Position numbers and translations under genes: made by a program. DNA of 64,000 nt, from the NCBI RefSeq assembly GCF_009495745.1, contig NZ_WIDQ01000002.1, forward strand, positions 310,001-374,000, in the 5' to 3' direction. The DNA is from Niveispirillum sp. SYP-B3756. GTDB lineage: Bacteria > Pseudomonadota > Alphaproteobacteria > Azospirillales > Azospirillaceae. The notes under the pieces were generated by a model. It was given only the letters and a program-made list of their open reading frames with translations, was not told the DNA's origin and did not search any database. Below, piece after piece: positions 9,474 to 17,807 of the stretch (position 1 is the stretch's first letter; every line of letters begins with the position of its first letter).

Positions 9474-10493
9474 TCAGTAGACCAGTTGGCTGGTGCTGTC
9501 ATTGTTGGTGATGATGATCTCCCCGGCATCGGCCAGTTGCTTGGCGGTTTTCAGAATGCCCAGCCGCGCCTCTTCCACATCGCGGGCGCGCACCGCCCCC
9601 ATCATTTCGATCTCGTCGCGCACCATATTGGCGGCGCGTTCGGACATGTTGGACAGGAAGCGGTTCTGCATCCCCTCATCCAGCCCCTTCAGCGCATAGG
9701 CCAACTGGTCGCCTTCGCAATTGCGGATCAGCACCTGGATGGCCTGCGGGTCCAGCCGTGCCAGATCCTCGAAGGTGAACATCAGTTGCTTGATGCGGGT
9801 GGCACTTTCCGGCATCCGGCGTTCCAGCGGGTCCATGATCATGTCGAACACGCCCCGGTCGGTGCGGTTGAGGATTTCCGCCATGATGGCGTGGCTGTCA
9901 TGGCCCAGCGTGCGCACATAATTGGCCATGAACTCGCTGCGCAGGGTCTTTTCCACATCTTCCAGCACGTCGCGCGGCACGGCTTCCATCTTGATGATGC
10001 GGGCCACCACCATCTGCACCAGATTGGCGGGCAGCAGGCCCAACACCTTGGCCGCATGTTCGGGCCTGATCTTGGTCAGCACCACGGCGATGGTCTGGGG
10101 ATGTTCGTTGCGCAGATATGTGGCCAGCACCTGCTCGTTCACATTGCTCATCTTCTCCCACATGGTCCGGCCGGCGGGACCACGCAGGTCGGCCATGATT
10201 TCCTGCACCCGTTCCCCGTTCATGAATTTGGACAGGAAACGTTCGGTGGTATCGAAGGTGCCGGCCAGTTCGCCTGTACCGGCGAACCGTTCGGTGAAAT
10301 CGCGGATCAGCCGTTCGACAATCTTGCCCGACACGGTGCCCAGGCCCGCCATGGCATAGGAGACTTCGCGGATTTCATCATCCTCCAGCCGTTCCATCAG
10401 GCGGGAACCGCGTTCCTCCCCCAATGCCAGCAGAATGACGGCGGCCTTCTCGATCCCGTTCAGGCTTTTATAATCGCTGCGTACCTTCAACAT
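9474..10493 (-). CDS. fliG: Flagellar motor switch protein FliG
   Basis: 339 residues, the normal length. The N-terminal region (GIEKAAVILLALGEE) binds FliF. The middle part and the C-terminal region (FEDLARLDPQAIQVLIRNC) are those of the torque-generating switch protein that meets the MotA stator. ATG 10493 has GGAGG 9 bases ahead; the frame stays open to 10550 but has no signal there. It lies near the end of the operon, five genes after fliF, not directly behind it as in most bacteria. Confidence 0.95.
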   Translation of the reverse strand: MLKVRSDYKSLNGIEKAAVILLALGEERGSRLMERLEDDEIREVSYAMAGLGTVSGKIVERLIRDFTERFAGTGELAGTFDTTERFLSKFMNGERVQEIMADLRGPAGRTMWEKMSNVNEQVLATYLRNEHPQTIAVVLTKIRPEHAAKVLGLLPANLVQMVVARIIKMEAVPRDVLEDVEKTLRSEFMANYVRTLGHDSHAIMAEILNRTDRGVFDMIMDPLERRMPESATRIKQLMFTFEDLARLDPQAIQVLIRNCEGDQLAYALKGLDEGMQNRFLSNMSERAANMVRDEIEMMGAVRARDVEEARLGILKTAKQLADAGEIIITNNDSTSQLVY

Positions 10494-10512
10494 GGGCGGA
10501 ACCTCCGGCGGA

Positions 10513-10851
10513 TCAAACGCGGTCGGGAAGGGAAGGAGGCGGGGCGGCATCGGCGCCCAGCCAGTTATTCAGGCGGTAGAGGTGGCTCAGCACTTCGGCC
10601 ACGGCCATCATCGCCTCGATGGGGATGTTGTTGCCCGGCTCCACACTGGCCAGCAGGGCGGCAAGGTCGCTGTCCTCCCGCACCGGCACGCCATGGGCAA
10701 AGGCCAGATCGACGATGCGTTCAGCCACCGCGCCCCGGCCAGAGGCGACGACGCGCGGCAGGGCATCGTCACCCCGGCGGTATTGCAATGCGGCGGCGCG
10801 GGCGGAGCCGCGCGGCGTGGCCGGGCGGCAGGCGGGATCATCCCCCATCAT
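10513..10851 (-). CDS. FhlB: FlhB C-terminal-domain homologue
   Basis: 112 residues. The core (VAERIVDLAFAHGVPVREDSDLAALL) matches the cytoplasmic C-terminal domain of FlhB-type export switch proteins without the membrane part, as in the FhlB family. The self-cleaving NPTH motif of full FlhB is absent. The start ATG overlaps the fliP stop as ATGA, so translation is probably coupled. Its precise role is uncertain; in other bacteria FhlB can assist or partly replace the FlhB domain in substrate switching. Confidence 0.8.
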   Translation of the reverse strand: MMGDDPACRPATPRGSARAAALQYRRGDDALPRVVASGRGAVAERIVDLAFAHGVPVREDSDLAALLASVEPGNNIPIEAMMAVAEVLSHLYRLNNWLGADAAPPPSLPDRV

Positions 10852-11687
10852 CCACCCCCGCCATAGGAACGCACCAGGCTCTGTGCCACCAGCAGCCAGC
10901 CATCCACCAGCACAAAGAAGATGATCTTGAACGGCAGGGAGATGACGACCGGCGGCAGCATCATCATGCCCATGGCCATCAGCACGGCGGCCACAATCAT
11001 GTCGATGACCAGGAAGGGCAGGAACAGCAGAAAGCCGATTTCAAACGCCCGGCGCAGTTCGGAAATCACAAAGGCCGCCACCAGGGTGCGCAGGCCCGGT
11101 TCCGCCTTGGCGGCCTCCGGGCCTTTGGGCACCCCGGCGGGGGTGGGCGATCCGGCCAACTGGCTGAAGGCCTGAAAGGCATCCAGATCCTTGGGCCGGA
11201 CATGGGTTTTCATGAACTGGCGGAACGGGTCCACCGTGCGTTCCAGCGCCTGTTCCTCGGTAATCTGGCCATCCACCAGCGGCTGCACGCCGTCAGTCCA
11301 GGCGCGGTCCATGGTGGGGCCCATGATATAGGCGGTCAGCAGCAGACCCAGCCCCACCAGCACCATGTTGGGGGGCGTCTGCTGCAGGCCAAGGGCAGAG
11401 CGCAGCAGCGACAGCACCACAACGATGCGGGTGAAGCTGGTCACCATCACCAGCAGGCCCGGTGCCACCGACAGCACCGTGACCAGCGCCATGATCTGCA
11501 CCAGCCGGCCGGAGAAGGAAGCACCCCCCGTGCCGGCATCCAGCGTGATTGATTGGGCATCCGCCGGCCCCGCCAGCAACAGCAGGGCCAGACCGGCGGC
11601 CAGGGCGAACGCCCCGATCCAGCCAAAGCCGCCATCGGCCGGGGGCGTTTTCAGGGGCCGTCCTTCTGAACGGTGGGGCGCGCGCAT
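10848..11687 (-). CDS. fliP: Flagellar type III export apparatus protein FliP
   Basis: 279 residues. A signal peptide (about residues 20-45, ending PADAQS) is followed by the family core TSFTRIVVVLSLLR near residue 90, the periplasmic region, and C-terminal helices containing FEIGFLLFLPFLVIDMI. FliP forms the export gate with FliQ and FliR in the MS ring; neither fliQ nor fliR lies in this window. Its ATG overlaps the fliN stop (TGATG) and its stop overlaps fhlB. Confidence 0.96.
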   Translation of the reverse strand: MRAPHRSEGRPLKTPPADGGFGWIGAFALAAGLALLLLAGPADAQSITLDAGTGGASFSGRLVQIMALVTVLSVAPGLLVMVTSFTRIVVVLSLLRSALGLQQTPPNMVLVGLGLLLTAYIMGPTMDRAWTDGVQPLVDGQITEEQALERTVDPFRQFMKTHVRPKDLDAFQAFSQLAGSPTPAGVPKGPEAAKAEPGLRTLVAAFVISELRRAFEIGFLLFLPFLVIDMIVAAVLMAMGMMMLPPVVISLPFKIIFFVLVDGWLLVAQSLVRSYGGGG

Positions 11688-12004
11688 CAGATCAGCCCAA
11701 GCTCGGCCTTGACGATTTCCGTCATGGTGACGCCCAGATTGCCCTCATCGACAATCACCACCTCACCGCGCGCAATCAGCCGGTCATTGACATAAACATC
11801 CACGGCCTCCCCCACCTTGCGGTTCAGTTCCACCACCGCACCCCGGCCCAGTTTCAGCAACTGGCTGACCGGCATGGTGGTGCTGCCCAGCACCACCTGC
11901 ACATTGACCGGGACGTTGAAGATGGCCTTCAACTCGTCCCGGTCCTGCGGGGCGACCGTTTCTTCGTCACCGGCGGGGGGGAAATTCGCCTGCTGTGCGA
12001 CCAT
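11687..12004 (-). CDS. fliN: Flagellar motor switch protein FliN
   Basis: 105 residues. The SpoA domain occupies the C-terminal 75 residues (VNVQVVLGSTTMPVSQLLKLGRG ... VTMTEIVKAE), after a short variable N-terminus. It forms the C-ring base with FliM and binds FliH during export. ATG 12004 is preferred because AAAGGA lies about 7 bases ahead; an in-frame ATG at 12022 would add six residues. The stop codon overlaps the fliP start. Confidence 0.95.
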   Translation of the reverse strand: MVAQQANFPPAGDEETVAPQDRDELKAIFNVPVNVQVVLGSTTMPVSQLLKLGRGAVVELNRKVGEAVDVYVNDRLIARGEVVIVDEGNLGVTMTEIVKAELGLI

Positions 12005-12068
12005 GGTTTGATCCTTTGTCAATGCCGGTTGGCTGTCGTCGGTTCGGGATATGTCGTCGTCCCGCCCC

Positions 12069-12737
12069 TCAGGGGCGGGCGATGGTCAGGCGGCTGATGG
12101 CGATGGCGACCGCATCGCCCAACTGGCGCTCCAGGCTGCGCGGGCTGTGTTCGGCCCCGCCGCTGCCCCAGTCGGCGCGCGCGGCACCGGCCGGTTGCGT
12201 TGCATCGGCGATGATGTTGATCTTGCCCCGGAATCCGGCCTTGGCGGCCAGATCGTCGATCTGCGGGCGCAGCCGTTCGGCGGCTGGCGGGGCCAGCCGC
12301 AGATCCAGCACCGGCTGGCCCACGGCGGCGGCCAGCACTTCGGCCAGCAGATTGTCCAACTCCGCCTCGGCCACCGCATCCAGCAGCGGCGGGGCCAGCC
12401 GGCCGACCAGGGCCGTCACCACCCGCACCGTATCCTGTTCCAGTTTGGTGCACAGGGCATCCAGCCGGCTGCCGGCGCTGTTAAGGGCTGCTTCCACGGC
12501 GGCCAGCGCCTGGGTCTGCTGGGCCTCCACCGACTGGCGCAGGGCCTGCTGGCCGCGTTCGAACCCGTCGCGGGCGCCCACTTCCAGCCCCTGCTTGAAG
12601 GCGCGGTCGCGCACCGCTTCCAGGTCTTCTTCGGTGAAGCCACCCATATGGAAGGCGGGCGGCTGTTCCGGCGGGCTGGCCGGATCATTGCCGATGCTGT
12701 CGGCCGGGAACTGCATATTGAACAGGAAAGGCCGCAT
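12069..12737 (-). CDS. fliH: Flagellar assembly protein FliH
   Basis: 222 residues. Region 40-85 has the alternating Gly/Ala/Gln spacing common in FliH (FKQGLEVGARDGFERGQQAL), then a long helical region and a globular C-terminus. FliH is the stator-like regulator of the FliI export ATPase. No fliI is in the window. It starts 2 bases after fliF. Family sequence is poorly conserved, so position and pattern carry much of the call. Confidence 0.85.
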   Translation of the reverse strand: MRPFLFNMQFPADSIGNDPASPPEQPPAFHMGGFTEEDLEAVRDRAFKQGLEVGARDGFERGQQALRQSVEAQQTQALAAVEAALNSAGSRLDALCTKLEQDTVRVVTALVGRLAPPLLDAVAEAELDNLLAEVLAAAVGQPVLDLRLAPPAAERLRPQIDDLAAKAGFRGKINIIADATQPAGAARADWGSGGAEHSPRSLERQLGDAVAIAISRLTIARP

Positions 12738-12739
12738 GA

Positions 12740-14437
12740 TCAGGAATTCCCTTCATAGATCCAGCCGCGCAGCACGTTCACGCTGTCTTCGGGATGGGTG
12801 TCGACCATGGCGGCCAGCCGGCGCAGGGCAGCGGCGCTGACCCCGCCTTCCACCGACCGCAGGTCGATCAGGCTGTCCATCTCGTCTTCCAGCGACATGC
12901 CACTGCCATTCTCATCTTCCTCGTCCCCGGCGGCAGTGGCAGCCACGGCATTATTGGGCGGCGGGGCGATCTGCGGGGCGGCGGCGGGCGCCTCGCTGGT
13001 CAGTTGCGGTGCAGCCTCACCCGCCATGTCGGACGGCACGCCGGCCAGGGCCGGCGTCGGGGCCAGTCCACGACCCAGCAAGGGGCGCAGCGCCATGACC
13101 ACCAGCAGGGTGACGGCCAGGGCGGCGATGCCCCAGGGCAGATAACGCTTCCAGCCCTCATCCGCCGCTGCCACGGCGGCGGCCACCTCTGCCGGCACCG
13201 GCTCTTCCAGGAATTGCAGGTTCTCCACCGTTACCTGATCGCCCCGGTCTTCGGAAAAGCCGATGGCCGTGCGCACGACATTTTCCACCTGCCGCAACTC
13301 GGCCTCGCTGCGCGGCTGATAGGTGCTGGCCCCGTTGCCGCCGGCCAGATAGGTGCCGTTCACTACCACGGCCACCGCCAGCCGGCGGATATCGCCGGCA
13401 TCCTGCACCCGCTCGCGCAGCTTGGAGCTGACCTCGTAATTGGTCGTCTCTTCCTCCCGCGCGGTGTCGGAGCGCGACCCGGTGGCCGGCGCATCATTCA
13501 CATTTTCCAGCGGCAGATTCTGTTCCACCGTCGTGGCCTTTTCCGTCTGCCGGTCGCTGGAATTTTCCCGCTCATTCACCGTCTGCACCGAGCGTTCGAC
13601 CCTGCCATTGGGGTCATAGGTCTGTTCGCGCAGGGTTTCGCGGCCCAGATCCAGTTCGGCCGCCACCCGCACCCGCACATTGCCGGGGCCGAATTTCGGC
13701 ACCAGAATTTCCTCAATCGCGCGGGCCAGCCGCTGTTCGGTGCTGGCGCGCAGTTCTTCGGCCCGTACCAGGGCCATGCCGTCGGCGGCCCCATCCTCGG
13801 CGGCCAGCACCACGCCCGACCCGTCCATCACCGTGACATTGCCCGGCCGCAGCCCCGGCACGGCAGCCGATACCAGATGGCGCACGGCCAGCGCCTGCGA
13901 CCGTTCCAGCCCCGCCCCCGCCGTGCGCACCACCACGGAGGCCGATGGCGGGGCGGTCTGTGCCTGGAATGTCTCATTATCCGGCAGGGAGAGATGCACG
14001 CGGGCCGAGCGCACGCCGTTCAGCGTCTGGATGGTGCGGGCAAGTTCGCCTTCCATCGCGCGCAGCCGGTTCATCTTCTGCATGAAGGAGGTCATGCCCA
14101 GCGCACCCTGGCTGTCGAACAGCTCATAGCCCACACCGCCGGCGCTGGGCAGGCCCTGCTGGGCCAGTTCCATGCGGATGCGGGCGATCTGTTCCACCGG
14201 CACGCGGATCACACCGGCCCCGGTGCCCACCTCGTGCGTCACATTCATGGTCTGCAACTGCGCCAGGATGCGCCCGGCCTCCGCATCGTCCAGCCCGGCA
14301 TAGAGTACGCCCATGGTGGGACGGGTCACGGTGAAGGCAACCAGCCCCACCGCCAGCAGCACCAGGGCCGCTGTCACGCCCATCAGGGCCAGCCGCTTCG
14401 GTCCCAACGCCGTCAGGTTCTGAAGGAGTTTCGCCAC
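12740..14437 (-). CDS. fliF: Flagellar MS-ring protein FliF
   Basis: 565 residues, normal length. A first membrane helix (about 15-37) is followed by the ring-building region VLYAGLDDAEAGRILAQLQ, the conserved SARVHLSLPD near residue 145, a variable middle, a second helix near residue 430, and an acidic C-terminus (EDENGSGMSLEDEMDS) that binds FliG. The start is GTG at 14437 with GAGG about 8 bases ahead. That GAGG lies in one arm of an 11-bp inverted repeat (14442-14523). First gene of the minus-strand flagellar operon. Confidence 0.95.
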   Translation of the reverse strand: MAKLLQNLTALGPKRLALMGVTAALVLLAVGLVAFTVTRPTMGVLYAGLDDAEAGRILAQLQTMNVTHEVGTGAGVIRVPVEQIARIRMELAQQGLPSAGGVGYELFDSQGALGMTSFMQKMNRLRAMEGELARTIQTLNGVRSARVHLSLPDNETFQAQTAPPSASVVVRTAGAGLERSQALAVRHLVSAAVPGLRPGNVTVMDGSGVVLAAEDGAADGMALVRAEELRASTEQRLARAIEEILVPKFGPGNVRVRVAAELDLGRETLREQTYDPNGRVERSVQTVNERENSSDRQTEKATTVEQNLPLENVNDAPATGSRSDTAREEETTNYEVSSKLRERVQDAGDIRRLAVAVVVNGTYLAGGNGASTYQPRSEAELRQVENVVRTAIGFSEDRGDQVTVENLQFLEEPVPAEVAAAVAAADEGWKRYLPWGIAALAVTLLVVMALRPLLGRGLAPTPALAGVPSDMAGEAAPQLTSEAPAAAPQIAPPPNNAVAATAAGDEEDENGSGMSLEDEMDSLIDLRSVEGGVSAAALRRLAAMVDTHPEDSVNVLRGWIYEGNS

Positions 14438-14441
14438 GCTG

Positions 14442-14523
14442 GTGCCTCGGCTCTTTAACGTTTCTGGAAACCGGCCGCGGCTATGTTCAGCCCGTGACCT
14501 GGACGCAACCTTAGCCGAGGCAC
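14442..14523. promoter_or_regulatory. 11-bp inverted repeat in fliF/fliL divergent region; could mask the fliF RBS
   Basis: GTGCCTCGGCT (14442-14452) and AGCCGAGGCAC (14513-14523) are exact inverted copies 60 bases apart. On a fliF transcript starting upstream of 14523, the second arm holds the GAGG Shine-Dalgarno of fliF, so pairing would hide it. Alternatively these are two facing half-sites for a regulator controlling fliF and fliL. Confidence 0.5.
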
Positions 14524-14617
14524 TTTTAACGGGCGTAAAAACGGCGACGGAAAAAGTTCAGACAAATTCACGAAAATACTTCGGAATTGCCCTGTATCTT
14601 CTGCGGCGGGATCGACG

Positions 14618-15112
14618 ATGACTGACAGTACATTTGATCGACTTGAAAAGCGTCTGCCCCCGCCGGCCAAGGCGGCCACGCCGGACCGGCGGCGCCTGAT
14701 GGTGATCGTGGGTGTCGGGCTGGCGGGCGGCGTGCTGGGGCTGGCGGCCGGGCGGCTGACGGCGCTGGAAGATAACAAACAGGCCGCCGATCAGGCCGCA
14801 CGGGCGGCCACGGCCGCCCAGTTCGTCACCCTGCCGGAAATGCTGGTCAATCTGCGCGGCACGGCCAGCGTGCGGCTGATGAAGATCGGCGTCACCCTGC
14901 AGGTGGCCCCGGACAATAACGCCAAGCTGGCTGCCATGGCGCCGGTGCTGGTGGATGGGTTGCAATCCTATCTGCGTGGCCTGGATGAACATGATCTGGA
15001 AGGAAGGCTGGGCGTGGAAACGCTGCGCACGGAAATCCTGCGCCGGGTGCGCCTGCTGGCCGATCCGCTGCCGGTGGAAGGCGTGCTGCTGCGCACCTTG
15101 ATCCTGCAATGA
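14618..15112 (+). CDS. fliL: Flagellar basal body-associated protein FliL
   Basis: 164 residues. A short cytoplasmic N-terminus, one membrane helix (about 28-50), then a periplasmic domain with the family pattern (FVTLPEMLVNLRG ... RLMKIGVTLQV). The C-terminus ends in LLRTLILQ. FliL sits around the stator and affects torque and swarming. It is first of the plus-strand flagellar operon, diverging from fliF, and is followed by a repeat element before fliM. Ribosome binding signal is weak. Confidence 0.93.
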   Translation: MTDSTFDRLEKRLPPPAKAATPDRRRLMVIVGVGLAGGVLGLAAGRLTALEDNKQAADQAARAATAAQFVTLPEMLVNLRGTASVRLMKIGVTLQVAPDNNAKLAAMAPVLVDGLQSYLRGLDEHDLEGRLGVETLRTEILRRVRLLADPLPVEGVLLRTLILQ

Positions 15113-15181
15113 CACGAGCGGTCGTGTCCGGCGGCGACGGCCGCCGCACCGCTCGTGATGTTGGCGGCGGCGATTGAGGGG
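15111..15181. repeat. Intergenic palindromic element, second family, copy A
   Basis: Contains a 7-bp hairpin (GACACGA/TCGTGTC, overlapping the fliL stop), a GC hairpin CGGCGGC-gacg-GCCGCCG (15129-15146) and the tail GGCGATTGAGGGGC. The GC hairpin, CCGCTCGTG and the tail recur at 57013-57087. CACGAGCGGT and ACCGCTCGTG (15113-15122, 15148-15157) also form a 10-bp inverted pair. Confidence 0.65.
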
Positions 15182-15206
15182 CGGGAATAATGGAGGGAGA
15201 TCGGCG

Positions 15207-16274
15207 ATGAGCGATACCGAGATGCCGGGCATGGAAGAGGGTGGCGACGGTGGCGATGATGCCCTGGCCTGGGAATCCATGCTGGGCAGCGAAGGCGACA
15301 AGATGTTGAGCCAGAAGGAGATCGACCGCCTTTTGCAGTTCGACGATATTGCTGGTGCCGCGCCCCGCAGCGTCATTGACCAGATCGTCAATTCCAGTTT
15401 CGTCAATTACGACCGGCTGCCGATGCTGGACGTGATTTTCGACCGGCTGGTCCGCCTGCTCTCCTCCTCCTTCCGCAACATGACCACGGGCAATGTGGAA
15501 GTGACGGCGGAGGCCCCGGACTCGGTGCGCTTTGGCGATTTCCTTTCCGGGGTGCCGCTGCCCTCCCTGATCACCGTGGTGAAGGCGGAGGAATGGGACA
15601 GCACCCTGCTGCTGACCGTGGATAGCGAGCTGATCTATTCCATCGTCGATATCCTGCTGGGCGGGCGGCGCAGCGAACCGGCCCCCATCGATGGTCGCCC
15701 CTATACGGTGATTGAACGCGCCCTGGCCGAACGCGCCATCAAGATGGCGCTGCGCGACCTGTCGGCGGCCTTCGCCCCCCTGACCGTCGTGCAGTTCGCG
15801 CCGGAACGGATCGAGACGAACCCGCAGTTCGCCACCATCACCCGGGCCAATAATGCCGCCGTCGCCGTCACCTTCCGCATCATGCTGGATGGGCGGTCAG
15901 GGGGCATGAGCCTGCTGATCCCCTATGCCTCGCTGGAGCCGGTGCGCAATGTGCTGTTGCAGCAATTCATGGGCGAAAAGTTCGGCCGTGATGCGATGTG
16001 GGAAACCCATCTGAAATCGGAACTGCGCCGCACCAATGTGGACCTGTCCGCCGTGCTGGGCCAGGCCACGGTCAATCTGGCCGATATCCTGAACTGGAAG
16101 CCCGGCACCCAGTTGAAACTGGATGCACGGCCGGAAACCCGCGCCACGCTGACCTGTGGCCATGTGCAGATGTTCGCCGGCGAGATGGGCCAGCGCAATG
16201 GCCGCATCGCCATCCGCATCGAAACCGACCTGGGCGGCCAGGATGAGGTGATCCATGGTCTTCTCAAGCGTTGA
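15207..16274 (+). CDS. fliM: Flagellar motor switch protein FliM
   Basis: 355 residues. The N-terminal region has MLSQKEIDRLLQF in the position of the usual LSQxEIDALL segment. The middle domain has GDFLSGVPLPSLI, where many FliM proteins have their GGxG loop, and the C-terminus is a SpoA domain (VDLSAVLGQATVNLADIL). FliM binds CheY-P and sets rotation direction. ATG 15207 follows GGAGGGAG and is preferred to the TTG at 15174. Its last 20 bases overlap the next gene. Confidence 0.95.
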   Translation: MSDTEMPGMEEGGDGGDDALAWESMLGSEGDKMLSQKEIDRLLQFDDIAGAAPRSVIDQIVNSSFVNYDRLPMLDVIFDRLVRLLSSSFRNMTTGNVEVTAEAPDSVRFGDFLSGVPLPSLITVVKAEEWDSTLLLTVDSELIYSIVDILLGGRRSEPAPIDGRPYTVIERALAERAIKMALRDLSAAFAPLTVVQFAPERIETNPQFATITRANNAAVAVTFRIMLDGRSGGMSLLIPYASLEPVRNVLLQQFMGEKFGRDAMWETHLKSELRRTNVDLSAVLGQATVNLADILNWKPGTQLKLDARPETRATLTCGHVQMFAGEMGQRNGRIAIRIETDLGGQDEVIHGLLKR

Positions 16275-16755
16275 GGCGCTGTCCCCCTTTCTCAATCTGG
16301 CCATGGCGGCGCTGTTTCTCGGCACCCTGTTCTATCTGGTGCGGCTGAATGAGAAGGTGACGGCGATGCGTGGGGCGCAGTCGGAACTGCGCACCCTGTT
16401 GCGTGCCTGTTCCGATCAGGTGGATGGGGCGGAAAAGGCCATCACCACCATGCGCGGCGTGGCCCAGCAACTGGCGGGCGATCTCGGCCGCTCCCTGGAA
16501 GAGGCGGACCGGATGAAGACCGCCATCGATGCCACCACCGCCGAGATTGCCGCCATGCTGGCCCGGTTGGACGCGGGGGCGGCGGCGGTGACGGCACAGC
16601 CGAACCCGGCGTCCCCGCAAGGGGCCAAGCGCGGCAAACCGGGCAAGCAAGTCCCGCCGCAGCAGCGCGGCCCCGTCCGCCCGGCCGGCCCCACCGACCA
16701 AGGCGACCGTGCCGCCGCCCTGCGCCTGTTCCGGGAGACATTCCGTGCGCTTTGA
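16255..16755 (+). CDS. DUF6468-like small membrane-anchored flagellar-operon protein
   Basis: 166 residues. One N-terminal membrane helix (about 10-27: FLNLAMAALFLGTLFYLV), then a coiled-coil-prone region (35-115), then a basic Pro/Lys/Gln-rich tail. Genes of this build sit between fliM and motE-like genes in Azospirillum relatives. It overlaps fliM by 20 bases and the next gene by 11. The function is not known; a role at the motor-membrane interface is inferred from position only. Confidence 0.7.
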   Translation: MVFSSVEALSPFLNLAMAALFLGTLFYLVRLNEKVTAMRGAQSELRTLLRACSDQVDGAEKAITTMRGVAQQLAGDLGRSLEEADRMKTAIDATTAEIAAMLARLDAGAAAVTAQPNPASPQGAKRGKPGKQVPPQQRGPVRPAGPTDQGDRAAALRLFRETFRAL

Positions 16756-17515
16756 TGCCAAGAAGCTGGGCCAGGGTCTGGCAAAGGGCTGGCCGGCCAA
16801 GCTGCCGCGCCCGCGCCTGCTGCCGGTGATGATCACCATCTGCGGTCTGGCCGCCCCGCTTTATGCCGCGTCGGTGGCCGCGTTCGGCGATGATCCGGTA
16901 GCGGAAAAGCCCCAGGCCGCCGCCACCCCGGCACCGGCCAATGCCCAGGCTTCGGCCGCTGCCTCCGCCAACAGCAGCGCAGATGCCGGGGTGACCGACC
17001 TGCTGGCCCACCCGCCTGCCACCGGCAATGCCAATCTTGCCAGCCTATCGGCCTGTGAACCGGGGCTGGCCGACATGCTGACGGCGGAGCGCAAGGCCCT
17101 GGCCGAACGCCGGGCGGAATTGGAGGTGCGGGCGCAGATGCTGGCCGCCGCAGAGGCCAAGGCCCGCGAACAATTGGCCCGGCTGGAGGCTGCCGGCAAG
17201 GAAGTGACCGGCCTGCTGGACCGCCGCGCCAGCATGGCCAAGGCCGATCTGCAACGGCTGGTGGCCATCTATGAAAGCATGAAGCCCAAGGATGCCGCCC
17301 GGCTGCTGAATGAAACCGACGCGGAAATCCTGGTCGATCTGATGGATCTGATGCAGGAACGCCGTTCCGCCCCCATTCTGGCGGAAATGGATGCCGCCAA
17401 GGTCAACAGCTTGACCCGCACCATGGCCCAGCGCCGCCTGCTGCCGGCCGACCGCAACGGCTCCGGCAGCAAAAGCCGCGCCCGCAGCACGACACAGACG
17501 GCGGAACGGCCGTAA
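16745..17515 (+). CDS. MotE-like protein with MgtE-N-type domain
   Basis: 256 residues from a GTG start at 16745 with GGGAG about 9 bases ahead. One membrane helix (residues about 22-40), an Ala-rich linker, a coiled coil (115-165) and a C-terminal domain (YESMKPKDAARLLNETD...) of the MgtE-N/MotE type. In rhizobia MotE is a periplasmic chaperone for MotC. Here, without motC nearby, it is best called a MotE family protein. Last gene of the fliL operon, followed by a hairpin at 17524. Confidence 0.8.
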   Translation: MRFDAKKLGQGLAKGWPAKLPRPRLLPVMITICGLAAPLYAASVAAFGDDPVAEKPQAAATPAPANAQASAAASANSSADAGVTDLLAHPPATGNANLASLSACEPGLADMLTAERKALAERRAELEVRAQMLAAAEAKAREQLARLEAAGKEVTGLLDRRASMAKADLQRLVAIYESMKPKDAARLLNETDAEILVDLMDLMQERRSAPILAEMDAAKVNSLTRTMAQRRLLPADRNGSGSKSRARSTTQTAERP

Positions 17516-17523
17516 AGCGCCAA

Positions 17524-17558
17524 AGGGGCTGCTCCTGCGTGATACGGGAACAGCCCCT
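17524..17558 (+). terminator. Hairpin after fliL-fliM operon
   Basis: AGGGGCTG (17524-17531) pairs with CAGCCCCT (17551-17558), extended by CTCC/GGGA with mismatch. No T-run follows, so it is a possible terminator or mRNA-end stabiliser. Confidence 0.5.
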
Positions 17559-17641
17559 ATGGTGTGGTGCGATTTCATAAAGGCCGCTGAGGGTGCCAGC
17601 GCTCTTTTTCCGTTTTCTAACCCGCTACCCCGGCTTTCTCT

Positions 17642-17728
17642 ACCGTCACCCCGGCGAAGGCCGGGGTCCAGGTTCGTAGAGCGAGGCGCCTGTGGCCCCT
17701 GGACCCCGGCCTTCGCCGGGGTGACGGT
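17642..17728. repeat. Palindromic intergenic repeat, GC type, copy 2
   Basis: ACCGTCACCCCGGCGAAGG... and its inverted copy ending GGGTGACGGT enclose a core (GTTCGTAGAGCGAGGCGC) shared with copies at 33513 and 37615. Preceded by CTCT, as in those copies. About 87 bases, non-coding. Confidence 0.9.
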
Positions 17729-17807
17729 GAAGAAGCGGGATGATGGGTGAGAAAAACGACCGACCCCAGAGAAAGCGGGAGCAGCAGAAACCGCCCCCAC
17801 CGCCCCC

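Noticed and set aside
9486-11552. 688-codon plus-strand open frame over fliG, fhlB and fliP
   Set aside because: It is antisense to three clear flagellar genes and has the His/Gln/Gly-rich composition of a shadow frame.
12794-14458. 554-codon plus-strand open frame over fliF
   Set aside because: Antisense to fliF, which has full family motifs. The composition is that of a mirror frame.
14460-14617. Sigma-54 or sigma-28 flagellar promoter between fliF and fliL
   Set aside because: I looked for GG-N10-GC and for TAAA-N15-GCCGATAA on both strands and found no match good enough to report.
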